A stretch of 33,659 bases of DNA, from contig JAMCVT010000065.1 of the NCBI GenBank assembly GCA_023475565.1, positions 1 through 33,659 of the forward strand, read 5' to 3'. Of the stretch, positions 9,101 to 18,116 are shown piece after piece (the first letter of the stretch is position 1; each line of letters opens with the position of its first letter). The DNA comes from Actinomycetota bacterium (GTDB lineage Bacteria; Bacillota; Desulfotomaculia; Desulfotomaculales; Desulfocucumaceae). A program made the position numbers and the translations under genes. The notes under the pieces are model-generated. The model saw nothing but the letters and a program-made list of their open reading frames with translations. It was not told the DNA's origin and searched no databases.

Positions 9101-9613
9101 CGGGAAAGCAGCGGGATGGATATCACACCGCCTGTTCTTCCGGGAGGTGTGTTGTACTTTAGGATTGATGACCCTATGGTAAAAGGAAATGGTAAAATTA
9201 CCGAAGAAGAAATCGAGCAGGACATCATGAGGCAGCTTAAAATGAAGGGACTGCTGCTGGCCGACGTGAAGCTCCTCAGGGAAATGGATAATACCATGGA
9301 AGGGGCTTCACTGATTATCCCGGCCAGAATAAATAAAGGAGATGTACTGGGCAAATCCTCGGCAGCTTCCCTGGAGCAGTTCAGGCTGCTCCGGAAATAT
9401 GTGAGAAAGCTTCTGAAGGGCCTGTGTGAGGAGATCCTGAAAGGAAATGTTTCTATAAAGCCGTACAAGAAAAAAGGGATCACCTCCTGCAAATATTGCG
9501 GCTTTTCCGCAGTGTGCCAGTTTGACACCGCCAGGGAAGAGAATACCTTCAGGCTGCTTTATGACCGGGAAGATGAAGAGGTCTGGAGACTCCTGGGTGA
9601 AGATGGTAAATAA
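6191..9613 (+). CDS. addB: ATP-dependent helicase/nuclease subunit B (AddB)
   Basis: With AddA it forms the Gram-positive equivalent of RecBCD, resecting double-strand breaks to a recombination hotspot and loading RecA. The 1140 residues fit AddB. A Walker A sequence, GRAGSGKT, is at residues 8-15. The C-terminal RecB-type nuclease shows the GRIDRVD and IVDYKSGS catalytic motifs. Cysteines for the structural 4Fe-4S staple are present: one in KYTACPFAYY before the nuclease and three in CKYCGFSAVC near the C-terminus. The start is TTG; the ATG ten bases upstream is followed immediately by a stop, and GCCGGAGGA gives the spacing. addA begins two bases after the stop, so they are co-transcribed. 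Confidence 0.95.
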   Translation: MSLRLIIGRAGSGKTRYCLNEIKARITSGVTHPLVLLVPEQFTFQAERDLITVLETGGILKTEVLSFRRMAFRIFNDVGGITYPHIHSAGKSMIIYRILDKMRDSFKVFSKSADRQGFVNTLVALITEFKRYNITPEALETASKGFEEDSPLKDKLMELNSIYAAFEKTIAERYRDSDDDLTLASEKLSSSTLYDGAEIWIDGFAGFTPQEYRVIAKLLQKAERVNISLCTDSLEGEGISEGTDVFSAVKGASRKFVKIAGEFGIKVENEVVLAKEPLFRFKASPELAHLERNINAYPYKTYREKTRDISLFSSVNIFSEIEAAARDIVRLCRDRGLRYRDIAVVVRNLAAYERPIEVIFAEYEIPCFIDRKIDITNHPLVRLILSMLDIFNENWSYEAVFRYLKTGLTGVDRSSIDTLENYVLACGIRGSRWTGGQDWNMSPGLLPDERDCGDQDRALREINKVRYDICRPLLEFRKKTKGRKKASETCGALYDFLLAIGVPGRIESSIGQFRKSGKLSLADEYSQVWNIVMEVFDQTVEVMGDETFGLERFSNILKIGLGEYRVGLIPASLDQVLVGSVERSKSHEVKALFILGANDGVFPSAAAEEGILSDLDRAALNNAGIELASDTRTKAFDEQYLVYRALTTAGSCLRLSWPIADHEGRTMRPSIIISRLRKLFPAITEASNILKPESAKDETELVTGKTPAFKHMVSALRQKADGKDIPPLWQGVYRWFAAQEDWQPKLQSARSAFRIKNLAHPIGRDKVPLLYGDPAYSSVSRLEKYTACPFAYYVQYGLGAGERKIYRLSPPDTGTFMHAVIERFSRQVAGQNIDWREIDREWCMEKVSGIVDEMLEKMQGAGLSGSKRYTVLTLRLKRVISRAVWLIAGHIRRGSFNPIGFEIDFPPMAIELESGEKIYLTGRIDRVDALKTGEGTYLRIVDYKSGSKAFKLSDVFYGLQIQLITYLDALRESSGMDITPPVLPGGVLYFRIDDPMVKGNGKITEEEIEQDIMRQLKMKGLLLADVKLLREMDNTMEGASLIIPARINKGDVLGKSSAASLEQFRLLRKYVRKLLKGLCEEILKGNVSIKPYKKKGITSCKYCGFSAVCQFDTAREENTFRLLYDREDEEVWRLLGEDGK

Positions 9614-9615
9614 TT

Positions 9616-12600
9616 ATGCCCGATAGGACAAAGGTGGAAAGTGTGATGAGGGGAAATACCGGCTGGACGGGTGAACAATGGGAAGCCATCACTGAAAGAG
9701 GCTGCAACCTTCTGGTGGCCGCGGCCGCAGGCGCAGGTAAAACTGCCGTGCTGGTGGAGAGAATCATCCGTCAGATAACAGACCCCGATAATCCCGTAGA
9801 TATTGACAGGCTGCTTATAGTGACCTTTACCAATGCGGCTGCGGCTGAAATGAGGGAGAGGATTGCGGAAGCCATAGCGGCGGTTTTAGAGAAAAATCCC
9901 GGTTCAAAAAATATACAAAGGCAGCTGACCTTGTTAAATAAAGCAAGTATCACCACCATCCACTCCTTTTGTTTAGAGGTGATCCGCAGCAATTTTCAGA
10001 GTATCAATATCGACCCGGATTTTCGGATTGCCGATGAAACCGAAGCCTCCTTGATGAAGCTGGAGGTTTTGCAGGAGCTGTTCGAAGAGCAGTATGAAAA
10101 AGAAGAAAACCAGTATTTTTTTGAGCTGCTGGAGTGCTATGGCGGGAATAGGGATGACCAGGCGCTGCAGGAAATGGTGCTGAACCTGTACAGCTTTATC
10201 CAGAGCAGTCCGTGGCCGGAAAAATGGCTTGCCGGGATGACCGAAAGCTTTAATGCGCCTGAGGGGCTGGATTTTGGAAAAACCCCCTGGGGGCGGGTGC
10301 TGCTCAATTCCGCCATGCTTGAGCTTCGCGGTATGAAAGAAATGCTGACCCGCGCGGTAGATATTTTGAGGTATGCATTGGGCCTTGAAAAATATCTGAA
10401 CGTTTATCAGGAGGACCTGTCCGGCCTGGATGCGCTGTTGAAGGTCTGCGCAGAGGAAAGCGGCACAAAATGGGACGCGGTATATGGAGCGCTCCAGGGC
10501 CTGGGATTCAGCCGCCTGCCTTCTGCAGGCAAGGATGCCGACAGGGAAAAGCAGGAGTATGTTAAAAAAGTCCGGGATGACGTTAAGGCCGGGATCAGGA
10601 AAATAAAAGAAAAAACATTTCCTGCCGGTTCCGCTGAAATATTAAACGACCTGAAAGCAATGTACCCGGTGATGCAGTGCCTCGCAGGGCTGGTGTCGGA
10701 TTTCAGCGAAAGATACGCCGCCAGGAAAAGCAAAAAATCGGTGGTTGATTTTAATGACCTGGAACACTTCTGTCTTGAAATACTGTCCGCACAGGATGAG
10801 CATGGAGACATCAGGCCCTCCGGGGCAGCCTTGGGCTACCGGGAGCGTTATGCTGAAATTCTTGTGGACGAGTATCAGGACAGCAACCTGATACAGGAAA
10901 TAATGATAAGTATGGTTTCGCGGGCCGACACCGGCAAGCCCAACGTGTTCATGGTAGGAGACGTTAAGCAGAGCATATACAGGTTCAGGCAGGCAAAGCC
11001 GGAACTGTTCCTTGATAAATATAACAGCTATTCCGCGGAGAAAGGGAATCCCTATAGAAAAATACTGCTGTACAGGAATTTCAGAAGCCGCCAAGAGGTA
11101 GTGGAGGCCGTCAATTTTATTTTCCGGCAGATCATGTCGGCCAGCGTGGGAGAACTGGATTATAACCAAATTGAAGCCCTGCATCCGGGGGCGGCTTTCG
11201 CAGAGAATGACAGGGAAGCGGCAGTGGCCGGGGGAGAGGCGGAGCTTCATCTGATTCAGACCGGAGGCGGGGACATTATTCCTGAAGAAGAGCCAGCTGC
11301 TGAAGAACAGGAATCCGGAGAGGAACAGCCGGAGGACGGGGAGATGCCGGACAGCATTCAGTGTGAAGCGCGGCTTGCGGCCAAACGCATCCGGGAGCTT
11401 ATGCAGCCGGATGAAAAGGGCCGAGAGTTCTGCGTATTTGATAAAGTCAGAAAAGAATACCGGAAGGCAGACTACCGGGATATAGTCATCCTTTTGCGCA
11501 CCATGAGGAATTGGTCCGGTGTTTTTATGGAAGAATTGGCCCTACAGGGAATTCCGGCCTTTGCGGATACAGGCGCCGGCTTTTTCAAAACCTCCGAAGT
11601 TCAGGTGATTCTGTCGCTGCTGCAAATCATTGACAACCCGCTGCAGGATATTCCGCTGTTGTCGGTGCTCAGGTCTCCCATAGTTTTCTTTACCACTGAT
11701 GAGCTGGCGGAGCTGCGCCTGGCCGACAGGAAAGCATCACTCTATAATGCTTTAGAGACATTGGCGGAAGGCACTGAAAGCCCGGCGTCAAAAAAGGCGG
11801 CCTCATTTTTGCATGACCTGCAAAGGTGGAGGGACATGTCGCTGTACCTGGCCACCGACCAGCTGCTGTGGCAGCTTTACAGTGAAACAGGCTATTTCGG
11901 AGTGGTGGGGGCTATGCCGGCAGGAGAGCAGCGGCAGGCCAACCTGCGCATTTTGTTTGAGAGGGCCAGGCAGTTTGAAGAAACCAGCTACAAAGGGCTG
12001 TTCAATTTTATTAACTTTGTTGACAAATTAAAGGGCAGCAAGGGGGACCTGGGAAGCGCCAAAATACTGGGCGAGAATGACAATGTGGTGCGTATCATGA
12101 GCATCCACAAAAGCAAGGGCCTGGAATTCCCGGTGGTGATACTCTCCGGCTGCGGGAAGAAATTCAACCTGCAGGACATGAATAAAAGCATTTTACTCCA
12201 CCAGGAGCTTGGCCTCGGCCCTGATGTGGTTGACCACAGGCTAAGGCTTTCCTATCCATCCGCCCCCAAGCAGGCTATCCGGGAGAAGATAAAAGCAGAA
12301 ACCCTTTCCGAGGAAATGAGGATACTCTACGTCGCCCTGACCAGGGCCCGGGAAAAGCTGATTATCACCGGAGCGGTCAGTGATGTCCCCAAAGCTGCGG
12401 CAAAATGGGCCAAGTGTGCCGGTGTCCGGGAGGAAAAGCTGCCCGCCTATGAAATGCTGAAAGGAGGCAGATATCTTGACTGGATTGGGCCTGCCCTGCT
12501 AAGACACAAAGACTGCGGGGCGTTAAGGGAAAGCGCCGGCATGGACAGCCGGTTCCGTGAACTTCTGCTGGAAGACCCCTCTGCATGGGGCGTCCGGATA

Positions 12601-13410
12601 TGGAATAAAAGCGATGTATTGAGCGGCCCATCCGCCAAGGGGCATGACGAAAGCCAGTTTATCCAATGGCTGGACGGGCTGGAGACCGCCGGGGAAACCA
12701 ATGAATACACTGAAGAAATCGCCGGAAGGCTCGGCTGGAAATATCAGTACGAAAAAATATCGAAGGTGCCTGCCAAGGTTTCGGTAACCGAGCTGAAAAG
12801 GCGTTTTGATGCCGAGCTTTTGGAGGGAACCGGCGCCTTTTCAGAGAATTTGCCGGCGCTGGTTAAAAAACCCTTGTTCCTTGAAGAAAAGAAGGGCTTA
12901 AGCGCCGCAGAGGCCGGAACTGCCCTGCACTTTGTCATGCAGCGCCTGAATTATAAACAGGCTGATATCAAAGCGCAGATAGATGAAATGGTTGCCAGGG
13001 CGCTGATCACAGAGCAGCAAGCCCAAAGCGTGGACCCGGACAAAATAAGGCGTTTCCTTGAATCACCCCTGGGGGTAAGACTCCTTGCCTCCAAGAGTGT
13101 CTACCGGGAAGTGCCCTTCAATATGGAAATACCCTGCCGGGAGCTGTACCGGGATATGCAGGACGAGGCCTGCCAGAGAGAGACTCTGCTGCTGCAGGGA
13201 GTTATCGACTGCTATTTTGAGGAGCCGGGTGGAATTGTATTATTGGACTACAAGACCGACTATGCTCCTGCCGGCAGAGTGGAAGCCATCAGGGAAAGGT
13301 ACAGGCCGCAGATTAGCTATTATACCAGGGCTTTGGAGCTGCTGACCGGAAAGAAGGTCAAAGAAAAGTATATTTATCTTTTCTGGAATGGGGAAGTGCT
13401 GGAGTATTAG
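9616..13410 (+). CDS. addA: ATP-dependent helicase/nuclease subunit A (AddA)
   Basis: This UvrD-family 3'-5' helicase with a C-terminal nuclease is the partner of AddB. In its 1264 residues the superfamily I motifs appear in order: WTGEQWEAI Q-like motif, AAAGAGKT Walker A (36-43), ILVDEYQDSN Walker B, VGDVKQSIYRFRQAKP, IMSIHKSKGLEFPVVILSG and MRILYVALTRAREKL. The nuclease has GTALHFVMQRL, LQGVIDCYFE and LLDYKTDY with catalytic Asp and Lys. Another ATG at 9646 (MRGNTGWTG) is nearer to where most AddA proteins begin and also possible as start. A low-complexity acidic stretch (EEEPAAEEQESGEEQPEDGE) near residue 560 is an insertion between helicase motifs. Confidence 0.95.
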   Translation: MPDRTKVESVMRGNTGWTGEQWEAITERGCNLLVAAAAGAGKTAVLVERIIRQITDPDNPVDIDRLLIVTFTNAAAAEMRERIAEAIAAVLEKNPGSKNIQRQLTLLNKASITTIHSFCLEVIRSNFQSINIDPDFRIADETEASLMKLEVLQELFEEQYEKEENQYFFELLECYGGNRDDQALQEMVLNLYSFIQSSPWPEKWLAGMTESFNAPEGLDFGKTPWGRVLLNSAMLELRGMKEMLTRAVDILRYALGLEKYLNVYQEDLSGLDALLKVCAEESGTKWDAVYGALQGLGFSRLPSAGKDADREKQEYVKKVRDDVKAGIRKIKEKTFPAGSAEILNDLKAMYPVMQCLAGLVSDFSERYAARKSKKSVVDFNDLEHFCLEILSAQDEHGDIRPSGAALGYRERYAEILVDEYQDSNLIQEIMISMVSRADTGKPNVFMVGDVKQSIYRFRQAKPELFLDKYNSYSAEKGNPYRKILLYRNFRSRQEVVEAVNFIFRQIMSASVGELDYNQIEALHPGAAFAENDREAAVAGGEAELHLIQTGGGDIIPEEEPAAEEQESGEEQPEDGEMPDSIQCEARLAAKRIRELMQPDEKGREFCVFDKVRKEYRKADYRDIVILLRTMRNWSGVFMEELALQGIPAFADTGAGFFKTSEVQVILSLLQIIDNPLQDIPLLSVLRSPIVFFTTDELAELRLADRKASLYNALETLAEGTESPASKKAASFLHDLQRWRDMSLYLATDQLLWQLYSETGYFGVVGAMPAGEQRQANLRILFERARQFEETSYKGLFNFINFVDKLKGSKGDLGSAKILGENDNVVRIMSIHKSKGLEFPVVILSGCGKKFNLQDMNKSILLHQELGLGPDVVDHRLRLSYPSAPKQAIREKIKAETLSEEMRILYVALTRAREKLIITGAVSDVPKAAAKWAKCAGVREEKLPAYEMLKGGRYLDWIGPALLRHKDCGALRESAGMDSRFRELLLEDPSAWGVRIWNKSDVLSGPSAKGHDESQFIQWLDGLETAGETNEYTEEIAGRLGWKYQYEKISKVPAKVSVTELKRRFDAELLEGTGAFSENLPALVKKPLFLEEKKGLSAAEAGTALHFVMQRLNYKQADIKAQIDEMVARALITEQQAQSVDPDKIRRFLESPLGVRLLASKSVYREVPFNMEIPCRELYRDMQDEACQRETLLLQGVIDCYFEEPGGIVLLDYKTDYAPAGRVEAIRERYRPQISYYTRALELLTGKKVKEKYIYLFWNGEVLEY

Positions 13411-13428
13411 CTTATAGGTAATGCTCTC

Positions 13429-13564
13429 CGGTCGGAAGTCAGAATTCAGAATCCAGAATCCAGTTGTAGTTAGTCCGTCTGATTAGTAAAAGACACAGAG
13501 GCTTTTAGCCTTGCTTGCATGTAACAATTCTGAATTCTGGCTCCTGACTTCTGGATTCCGACCG
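13429..13564. repeat. 136-bp inverted-repeat element between addA and hisG
   Basis: The 35-base ends (13429-13463 and 13530-13564) are imperfect inverted repeats matching at 29 of 35 positions, starting CGGTCGGAA on both sides and continuing with degenerate CAGAATTCAGAATCC units. The 66-base core has no gene. This has the layout of a non-autonomous mobile or extragenic palindromic repeat, and transcribed it would fold as a long hairpin that could stop addBA transcription. Confidence 0.6.
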
Positions 13565-13591
13565 TAAAGTAAATCCCTTAAGAAAAAATAA

Positions 13592-13620
13592 TTGACACCC
13601 CCGGTGCCCGGGTTTATACT
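13592..13620 (+). promoter_or_regulatory. Consensus sigma-A promoter of hisG
   Basis: TTGACA (13592-13597), exactly 17 bases, TATACT (13615-13620). This gives hisG its own transcription start near 13627. Confidence 0.8.
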
Positions 13621-13631
13621 ATTTTTACAAC

Positions 13632-13673
13632 ACTTTAGCGCGATAAAACGATAACGTTTTAATAAACTAAAGA
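13632..13673 (+). promoter_or_regulatory. Nested hairpin in the hisG leader
   Basis: TAAAACG (13644-13650) pairs with CGTTTTA (13655-13661) around an ATAA loop, and CTTTAG (13633-13638) pairs with CTAAAG (13667-13672) outside it. The structure ends just before the AGGAGGAG ribosome site and could be an operator (dyad) or a translation-control hairpin. Confidence 0.4.
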
Positions 13674-13691
13674 GATTCAGGAGGAGCACAT

Positions 13692-14564
13692 ATGAGCAAG
13701 CTGAGACTGGGACTGCCGAAGGGAAGCCTGCAGGAGGCCACCTTCCTGCTTTTTAAAAGGGCCGGGTTCAATATATCCGTGAACAGCCGGTCTTATTTTC
13801 CGGCCATCGACGACCCGGAGCTGGAGGTGGTGCTTATGCGCGCCCAGGAGATACCCAGGTATGTAAATGAGGGAGTGCTGGACGCGGGCCTGAGCGGGCT
13901 GGACTGGATACTGGAAAACGATGCCGATGTGGTGGAAGTGGCCGACCTGGTTTACTCCAAGCAGACCAACAATCCCATCCGGCTGGTGCTGGCCGTGGCC
14001 AACGACAGCGGCATAAAGACCGTCAAGGACCTCCAGGGCAAGAGGATAGCCACCGAGCTGGTCAGAGTCACCAGGAAATACCTGGAGGAAAACGATGTGG
14101 GCGCCATGGTTGAATTTTCCTACGGGGCCACCGAGGTCAAGGTGCCCGACCTGGTGGACGCCATTGCCGATCTCACCGAAACCGGCAGCTCTCTAAAGGC
14201 CAACAACCTGAGAATTATCGCCACCATACTGACCTCAAACACCAAGCTGCACGCCAACAAAAAGTCCTGGGCCGACCCCTGGAAGAGAGAAAAGCTGGAA
14301 AACCTCTCAGTTCTCCTGCAGGGAGCGCTGCGGGCCGACTCCCAGGTGGGACTGAAAATGAATGTCCCCGGCGACAAAATAAAAGACGTCCTCTCCGTCC
14401 TCCCCGCCATGAAGCACCCCACCGTCTCCCAGCTCTTCAACAGCGACTGGGTGGCCATCGAGACCGTACTGGACGAAAGGACCGCCCGGGACCTTATCCC
14501 TTCCCTAAGGAAAAAGGGGGCCCAGGATATTATTGAGTTCCCGCTGAATAAGGTGATTCCGTAA
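13692..14564 (+). CDS. hisG: ATP phosphoribosyltransferase, long form
   Basis: It catalyses the first step of histidine synthesis, joining ATP and PRPP to N1-phosphoribosyl-ATP. Its 290 residues include the periplasmic-binding-protein-like catalytic half (about 1-210; [41 protein letters not shown]) and a C-terminal regulatory domain (about 211-290) typical of the hexameric, histidine-inhibited long form that does not need HisZ. AGGAGGAG precedes the ATG. It is a single gene with its own consensus promoter and a terminator hairpin, with no other his gene in view, so the his pathway is at least partly dispersed. Confidence 0.93.
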   Translation: MSKLRLGLPKGSLQEATFLLFKRAGFNISVNSRSYFPAIDDPELEVVLMRAQEIPRYVNEGVLDAGLSGLDWILENDADVVEVADLVYSKQTNNPIRLVLAVANDSGIKTVKDLQGKRIATELVRVTRKYLEENDVGAMVEFSYGATEVKVPDLVDAIADLTETGSSLKANNLRIIATILTSNTKLHANKKSWADPWKREKLENLSVLLQGALRADSQVGLKMNVPGDKIKDVLSVLPAMKHPTVSQLFNSDWVAIETVLDERTARDLIPSLRKKGAQDIIEFPLNKVIP

Positions 14565-14583
14565 AGACCGGAATTCAAACAGG

Positions 14584-14617
14584 CAAAAGTCTTTCCAAAT
14601 TTTTGGGAGGACTTTTG
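14584..14617 (+). terminator. Terminator-like hairpin after hisG
   Basis: CAAAAGTC pairs with GACTTTTG, extended by five more pairs (including G-T) to a 13-bp stem around AAATTTTT. Its downstream T tract is short, so efficiency is uncertain. It also lies downstream of the convergent sensor gene. Confidence 0.6.
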
Positions 14618-14715
14618 TATTCCAGGAAGAAAACTGATTCAGGCAGAAAACTATTGGCGAATGTGGAAAGGGCCATATTCTTTATCAGGGAGAATATCCA
14701 TGTACATTATAAAAG

Positions 14716-17571
14716 TTACCCAAGGACACTATTTGTCTCCAACACCCGTAAAAACATGGATACAAGAAGAGGGTCAAACTGTGTTCCGGAGCAGCGCAAC
14801 AGTTCTTTAACGGCATCCTGATGGGTCATGGCCATCCGGTAGGGACGATTGTTGGTCATGGCGTCGTAAGCATCGGCAATTGCCAGTATCCGGCATTCCA
14901 GAGGAATTGCTTCCCCCTTCAGCTCCAGGGGATAGCCCTTTCCATTCCACCATTCGTGGTGTTTCAGTATCCAGTCGGCGATATGGGCCAGGTCCGGAGC
15001 CGATTGGGCTATACGGTGGCCAATCTCACTGTGCCGTAGCATTTCACTTTTTTCTTCAGAAGAAAGAGGGCCTGGTTTAAATAAAATCCTGTCCGGTATG
15101 CCCACTTTTCCAATATCGTGAAACTTTGCCAGTAGACGCAGGTCGGTGATGTTGCGTTCCGACAGGCCTGTGGTCTTTGCCAGGCCGGATACCAGATCCT
15201 GAAGCCGGTCGGCATGGCCTTCCGTGATGAAGTCCCTGGCCTCCATGGCTTTCATCAGTGTCTGAACAATGGAGCTGCGGGTGCTTTGGCTGCGCAGCAG
15301 TTTTTCCCTGTACATATTATTATCGGCTTCCTTAAAAAGGTCACTCATTTTTTTGGATGCTGTACTCCCGGTGACATAACCTTTGGATATGCTAATGAGA
15401 ATGTCGGGATTGGTGGAATTGTAATCGGTGATAGCGTCACGGACCCTTTCAGCCGCGCTTAGTACAGCTTTTTTGTCAGTGTCGGGGAGAAGAACCGCAA
15501 ACTCGTCGCCCCCTATCCTGGCCACCATGTCACTTTCGCGGAAGGCATTCTTTATTATCCTGGCGGCGGTTACCAGGAGAGTGTCTCCCACATCGTGACC
15601 CATGGTGTCGTTTACCAGTTTCAGCCCATCCACATCACAGAGTAATACACTCACCGGATCCCAGCGGCCTCCCTGCAGGCGCTTCATTTCCTGCTCGAAA
15701 TAGGCCCGGTTGTGCAGCCCTGTGAGGGGATCGTGCATACTCAAATATTTAAGCTGCTCCTCTGTCTTTTTTCGCTCGGTTATATCGCTGTATATAACGT
15801 ACATGCCGGTCCGGTCGTTGGCCAGCAGTATGGAATAAGCCACCACTAAAACATTTACCTGACTTCCGTCTTTTCTCATTCTGATGGTTTCGGCCTGAAT
15901 AATCTGCCCCCCGTATACCGCCTGAGAAAATGCTGAGGCCTCCTCCAAAAAGCTTTCCGGAACAATTACGTCATTCACCCTTTTGTCTTTGATCTCTTCT
16001 GCAGTATACTGAAAAAGCTTTTCAAATCCTTTGTTGGCAGTAATGAAAACATCATTCTCATCCAGCATGGCAATGCCTTCAGGGGAATTGTCAAAAAGCT
16101 GCTGGAAGTATGCCTTTTGTAAAGTTAGTTCTTCCTCCACCCGCTTTCGCTCGGTGATATCCCTTAGGGTTCCAAATATACCTTTATAGTTTCCCTGATC
16201 ATCATACAGAATGGAGGCGTTCAGTTCGGCCAGAATTACCTTCCCATTCCTATCCAACAGCCTTATGCTTAATCCCTTATTGATTTTTATACCGGCAGAA
16301 ACCAGTTTTATTAGTGTTTTTTTGACCGTGACTCTGTCATCGGGATGAATAAAATCAGAGCAGTGCTTTCCCAATAACTCAACGGCCGAATTAAAATCCA
16401 GGTGTTCCCAGCCCCATTGGTTGACGTAGGTAAACTCCCCTTTGCGGTTGAGGGAAAAAATAAGGTCTGGTGAATTTTCCACCAGGTTGCGGTATCTTAC
16501 CTCGCTGGCGACCAGTTCTTTCCGTGAAAGGTCCAAGGCCTCCAGCATACCGTTAACGGCTTCTCCCAGGCTGCAGAGCTCGTCCCTTCCGGTAACTTCC
16601 ACTCTGGCGGTATGGTCGTTCATTGATCCGATGGTGCTGACACTGGCGCTGAGACGTTTCAGCCTTGACAGAACCGTTTTTTCCAGAAGCAACAGGTTAA
16701 TCAGACCGAATATAACACCGGCGGCAAGGATAGAGAAAATGAAGTATAAAATGCTGGCCCGGCCCTGTTTGTAAATAGACCTGGGCAGCTCCAACTTCAA
16801 TAAGAGGCCGGGTTTTCCGTATATATCGTTTATCAGGGTGTAACCCGCCACTATTTCCTGACTTACCGGTAAAACATTAATTGTTGGTTCCATGGACAGG
16901 GAGGAAGGGGTGTTTTTAAGGCCGGGTGGTATATTTGAATCATTGGCCGGCTGCACTGCCAGACTAAGCTCGGTTGTTTCTCCCAGCCGTTTGATTTCCG
17001 CGCTGTTGAGGTAACGGCCCATGATAAGGGTGCCTCGGATGGGGCCTTCCCTTTTACTGGTCAAAATAGGTCTGGAAGCCAACATAAGTGGATTCCCGGG
17101 AAGAGCCAGCAGCCCGCTGACGCTGCTGGCGGTGGTGGTGTGGGTAGCCAGCAGGCTATTCTCAGACAGGTGTCCGGCTATGCCTTCCGGCAGAGGGGTT
17201 TCTTTTTTACTTTCAAGGTCATATCCTTTACCATAAATAATTTTACCCGTATTGTCTGTAATAATAAATATGTTAATCTTCAGAACAGACATGGTTTCAT
17301 CAGAAAGGTTCTTTTTCACATAGTCGCCGTTACTTCCTTCCACAAAGCTACAGGTATCGTCACATGCCGCCCAGTCGGCGGCCTCGCTGTTTAACGTGGC
17401 AATATTGCTTTGTATGGCATTAATTGCCCTCCCGACATTCTTGGTGGTATCCAGGGTTTCAAGCTTGGAAAAGCCCCCCATAATAATGGTTTTTGAAACT
17501 GCATACAGTATGACAATCAGGCATGTCAGCGCTATGGTTATAATAACCACTGTTTTATTTCTTAATGTCAT
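14716..17571 (-). CDS. Membrane sensor with CHASE4-like, HAMP, PAS-PAS, GGDEF and HD-GYP domains
   Basis: A c-di-GMP turnover protein of 951 residues from the ATG at 17571-17569. That start has AAGAAAGAG eight bases away; an in-frame GTG three codons earlier does not. Order: membrane helix (about 6-30), extracellular CHASE4-like sensor (to about 270), second helix (about 272-297), HAMP-like linker, PAS plus PAC (about 358-477), second PAS (to 603), GGDEF (about 610-760), HD-GYP (about 775-940). The cyclase signature GGDEF is intact, with an RxxD inhibitory I-site (RESD) five residues before it. HDIGK and GKGYP are intact in the phosphodiesterase. Both activities are therefore possible; which dominates cannot be told from sequence. 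A structured leader precedes it. Confidence 0.9.
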   Translation of the reverse strand: MTLRNKTVVIITIALTCLIVILYAVSKTIIMGGFSKLETLDTTKNVGRAINAIQSNIATLNSEAADWAACDDTCSFVEGSNGDYVKKNLSDETMSVLKINIFIITDNTGKIIYGKGYDLESKKETPLPEGIAGHLSENSLLATHTTTASSVSGLLALPGNPLMLASRPILTSKREGPIRGTLIMGRYLNSAEIKRLGETTELSLAVQPANDSNIPPGLKNTPSSLSMEPTINVLPVSQEIVAGYTLINDIYGKPGLLLKLELPRSIYKQGRASILYFIFSILAAGVIFGLINLLLLEKTVLSRLKRLSASVSTIGSMNDHTARVEVTGRDELCSLGEAVNGMLEALDLSRKELVASEVRYRNLVENSPDLIFSLNRKGEFTYVNQWGWEHLDFNSAVELLGKHCSDFIHPDDRVTVKKTLIKLVSAGIKINKGLSIRLLDRNGKVILAELNASILYDDQGNYKGIFGTLRDITERKRVEEELTLQKAYFQQLFDNSPEGIAMLDENDVFITANKGFEKLFQYTAEEIKDKRVNDVIVPESFLEEASAFSQAVYGGQIIQAETIRMRKDGSQVNVLVVAYSILLANDRTGMYVIYSDITERKKTEEQLKYLSMHDPLTGLHNRAYFEQEMKRLQGGRWDPVSVLLCDVDGLKLVNDTMGHDVGDTLLVTAARIIKNAFRESDMVARIGGDEFAVLLPDTDKKAVLSAAERVRDAITDYNSTNPDILISISKGYVTGSTASKKMSDLFKEADNNMYREKLLRSQSTRSSIVQTLMKAMEARDFITEGHADRLQDLVSGLAKTTGLSERNITDLRLLAKFHDIGKVGIPDRILFKPGPLSSEEKSEMLRHSEIGHRIAQSAPDLAHIADWILKHHEWWNGKGYPLELKGEAIPLECRILAIADAYDAMTNNRPYRMAMTHQDAVKELLRCSGTQFDPLLVSMFLRVLETNSVLG

Positions 17572-17609
17572 CGAATGCACTCTTTCTTAAATGATTTGAT
17601 AAAGGGTTC

Positions 17610-17661
17610 CGACAGGTCTATGACGGTGGCGCCGTTCCAACAAGGCCAGGTTTACCTGTCG
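17610..17661 (-). promoter_or_regulatory. Structured leader of the GGDEF/HD-GYP gene
   Basis: CGACAGGT (17610-17617) and ACCTGTCG (17654-17661) form a perfect 8-bp closing stem, with an inner hairpin ACGG/CCGT (about 17622-17634). Read on the minus strand the element starts with GACAGGTAAACC and lies 38-90 bases upstream of the start codon. The GGTAAACC and GCCACCG segments resemble parts of the class I c-di-GMP riboswitch, but the diagnostic GACGCAAAGCC is not intact. It could also be a plain dyad operator or short mobile repeat. Confidence 0.35.
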
Positions 17662-17789
17662 ATGCGCAATGATATCAAAAGTTGATCTTATCTATTTAAG
17701 TTGTGATTATGATATTATGCATGTTTTCGCTCCAAAGCCTATTATTTCCTTTATAAATAAATACTTTTACCAGGTTTACATATTATTTT

Positions 17790-18115
17790 TTAGAAATTCG
17801 TAAGAAGTATGGCGACGATACTGTTAACAAGTCTAATAAAAAGCTGAAGAACATGACACAAGAAGAGCATAAAGAGGTAACTCGACTGGCGAATGAAGTG
17901 ACCGCCACTCTAGCCGAAGCTTTCAAAACTGGAGACCCTGCCAGCGATATTGCTCAAAAAGCGGTGGATTTGCATAAGCAGTGGTTAACTTATTTCTGGA
18001 GCGAGTACAGTAAAGAAGCGCATGCGGCCTTGCTCAAATGTATGGGGATGACGAACGGTTTAAGGCGTACTATGATCAAAAGCAGCCGGGACGGCAGAAT
18101 TTCTGAGAGACGCTA
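17790..18115 (+). pseudogene. Frameshifted TipAS (drug-binding) domain remnant of a MerR-type regulator
   Basis: The frame reads EIRKKYGDDTVNKSNKK, then from 17853 MTQEEHKEVTRLANEV...HKQWLTYFWSEYSKEAHAALLK. This is the C-terminal TipAS ligand-binding domain of TipA/Mta-like MerR regulators. After KEAHAALLK the sequence shifts frame: MYGDDERFKAYYD is read in another frame, and the closing F-LRDA needs one more shift. The MerR DNA-binding half is missing upstream. Two frameshifts and loss of the N-terminus make this a decayed gene, not a short protein. Confidence 0.75.
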
Positions 18116-18116
18116 G

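Noticed and set aside
14603-14821. 72-codon plus-strand frame after hisG
   Set aside because: It overlaps the hisG terminator hairpin and the antisense of the intact HD-GYP coding end, with no ribosome site of note.
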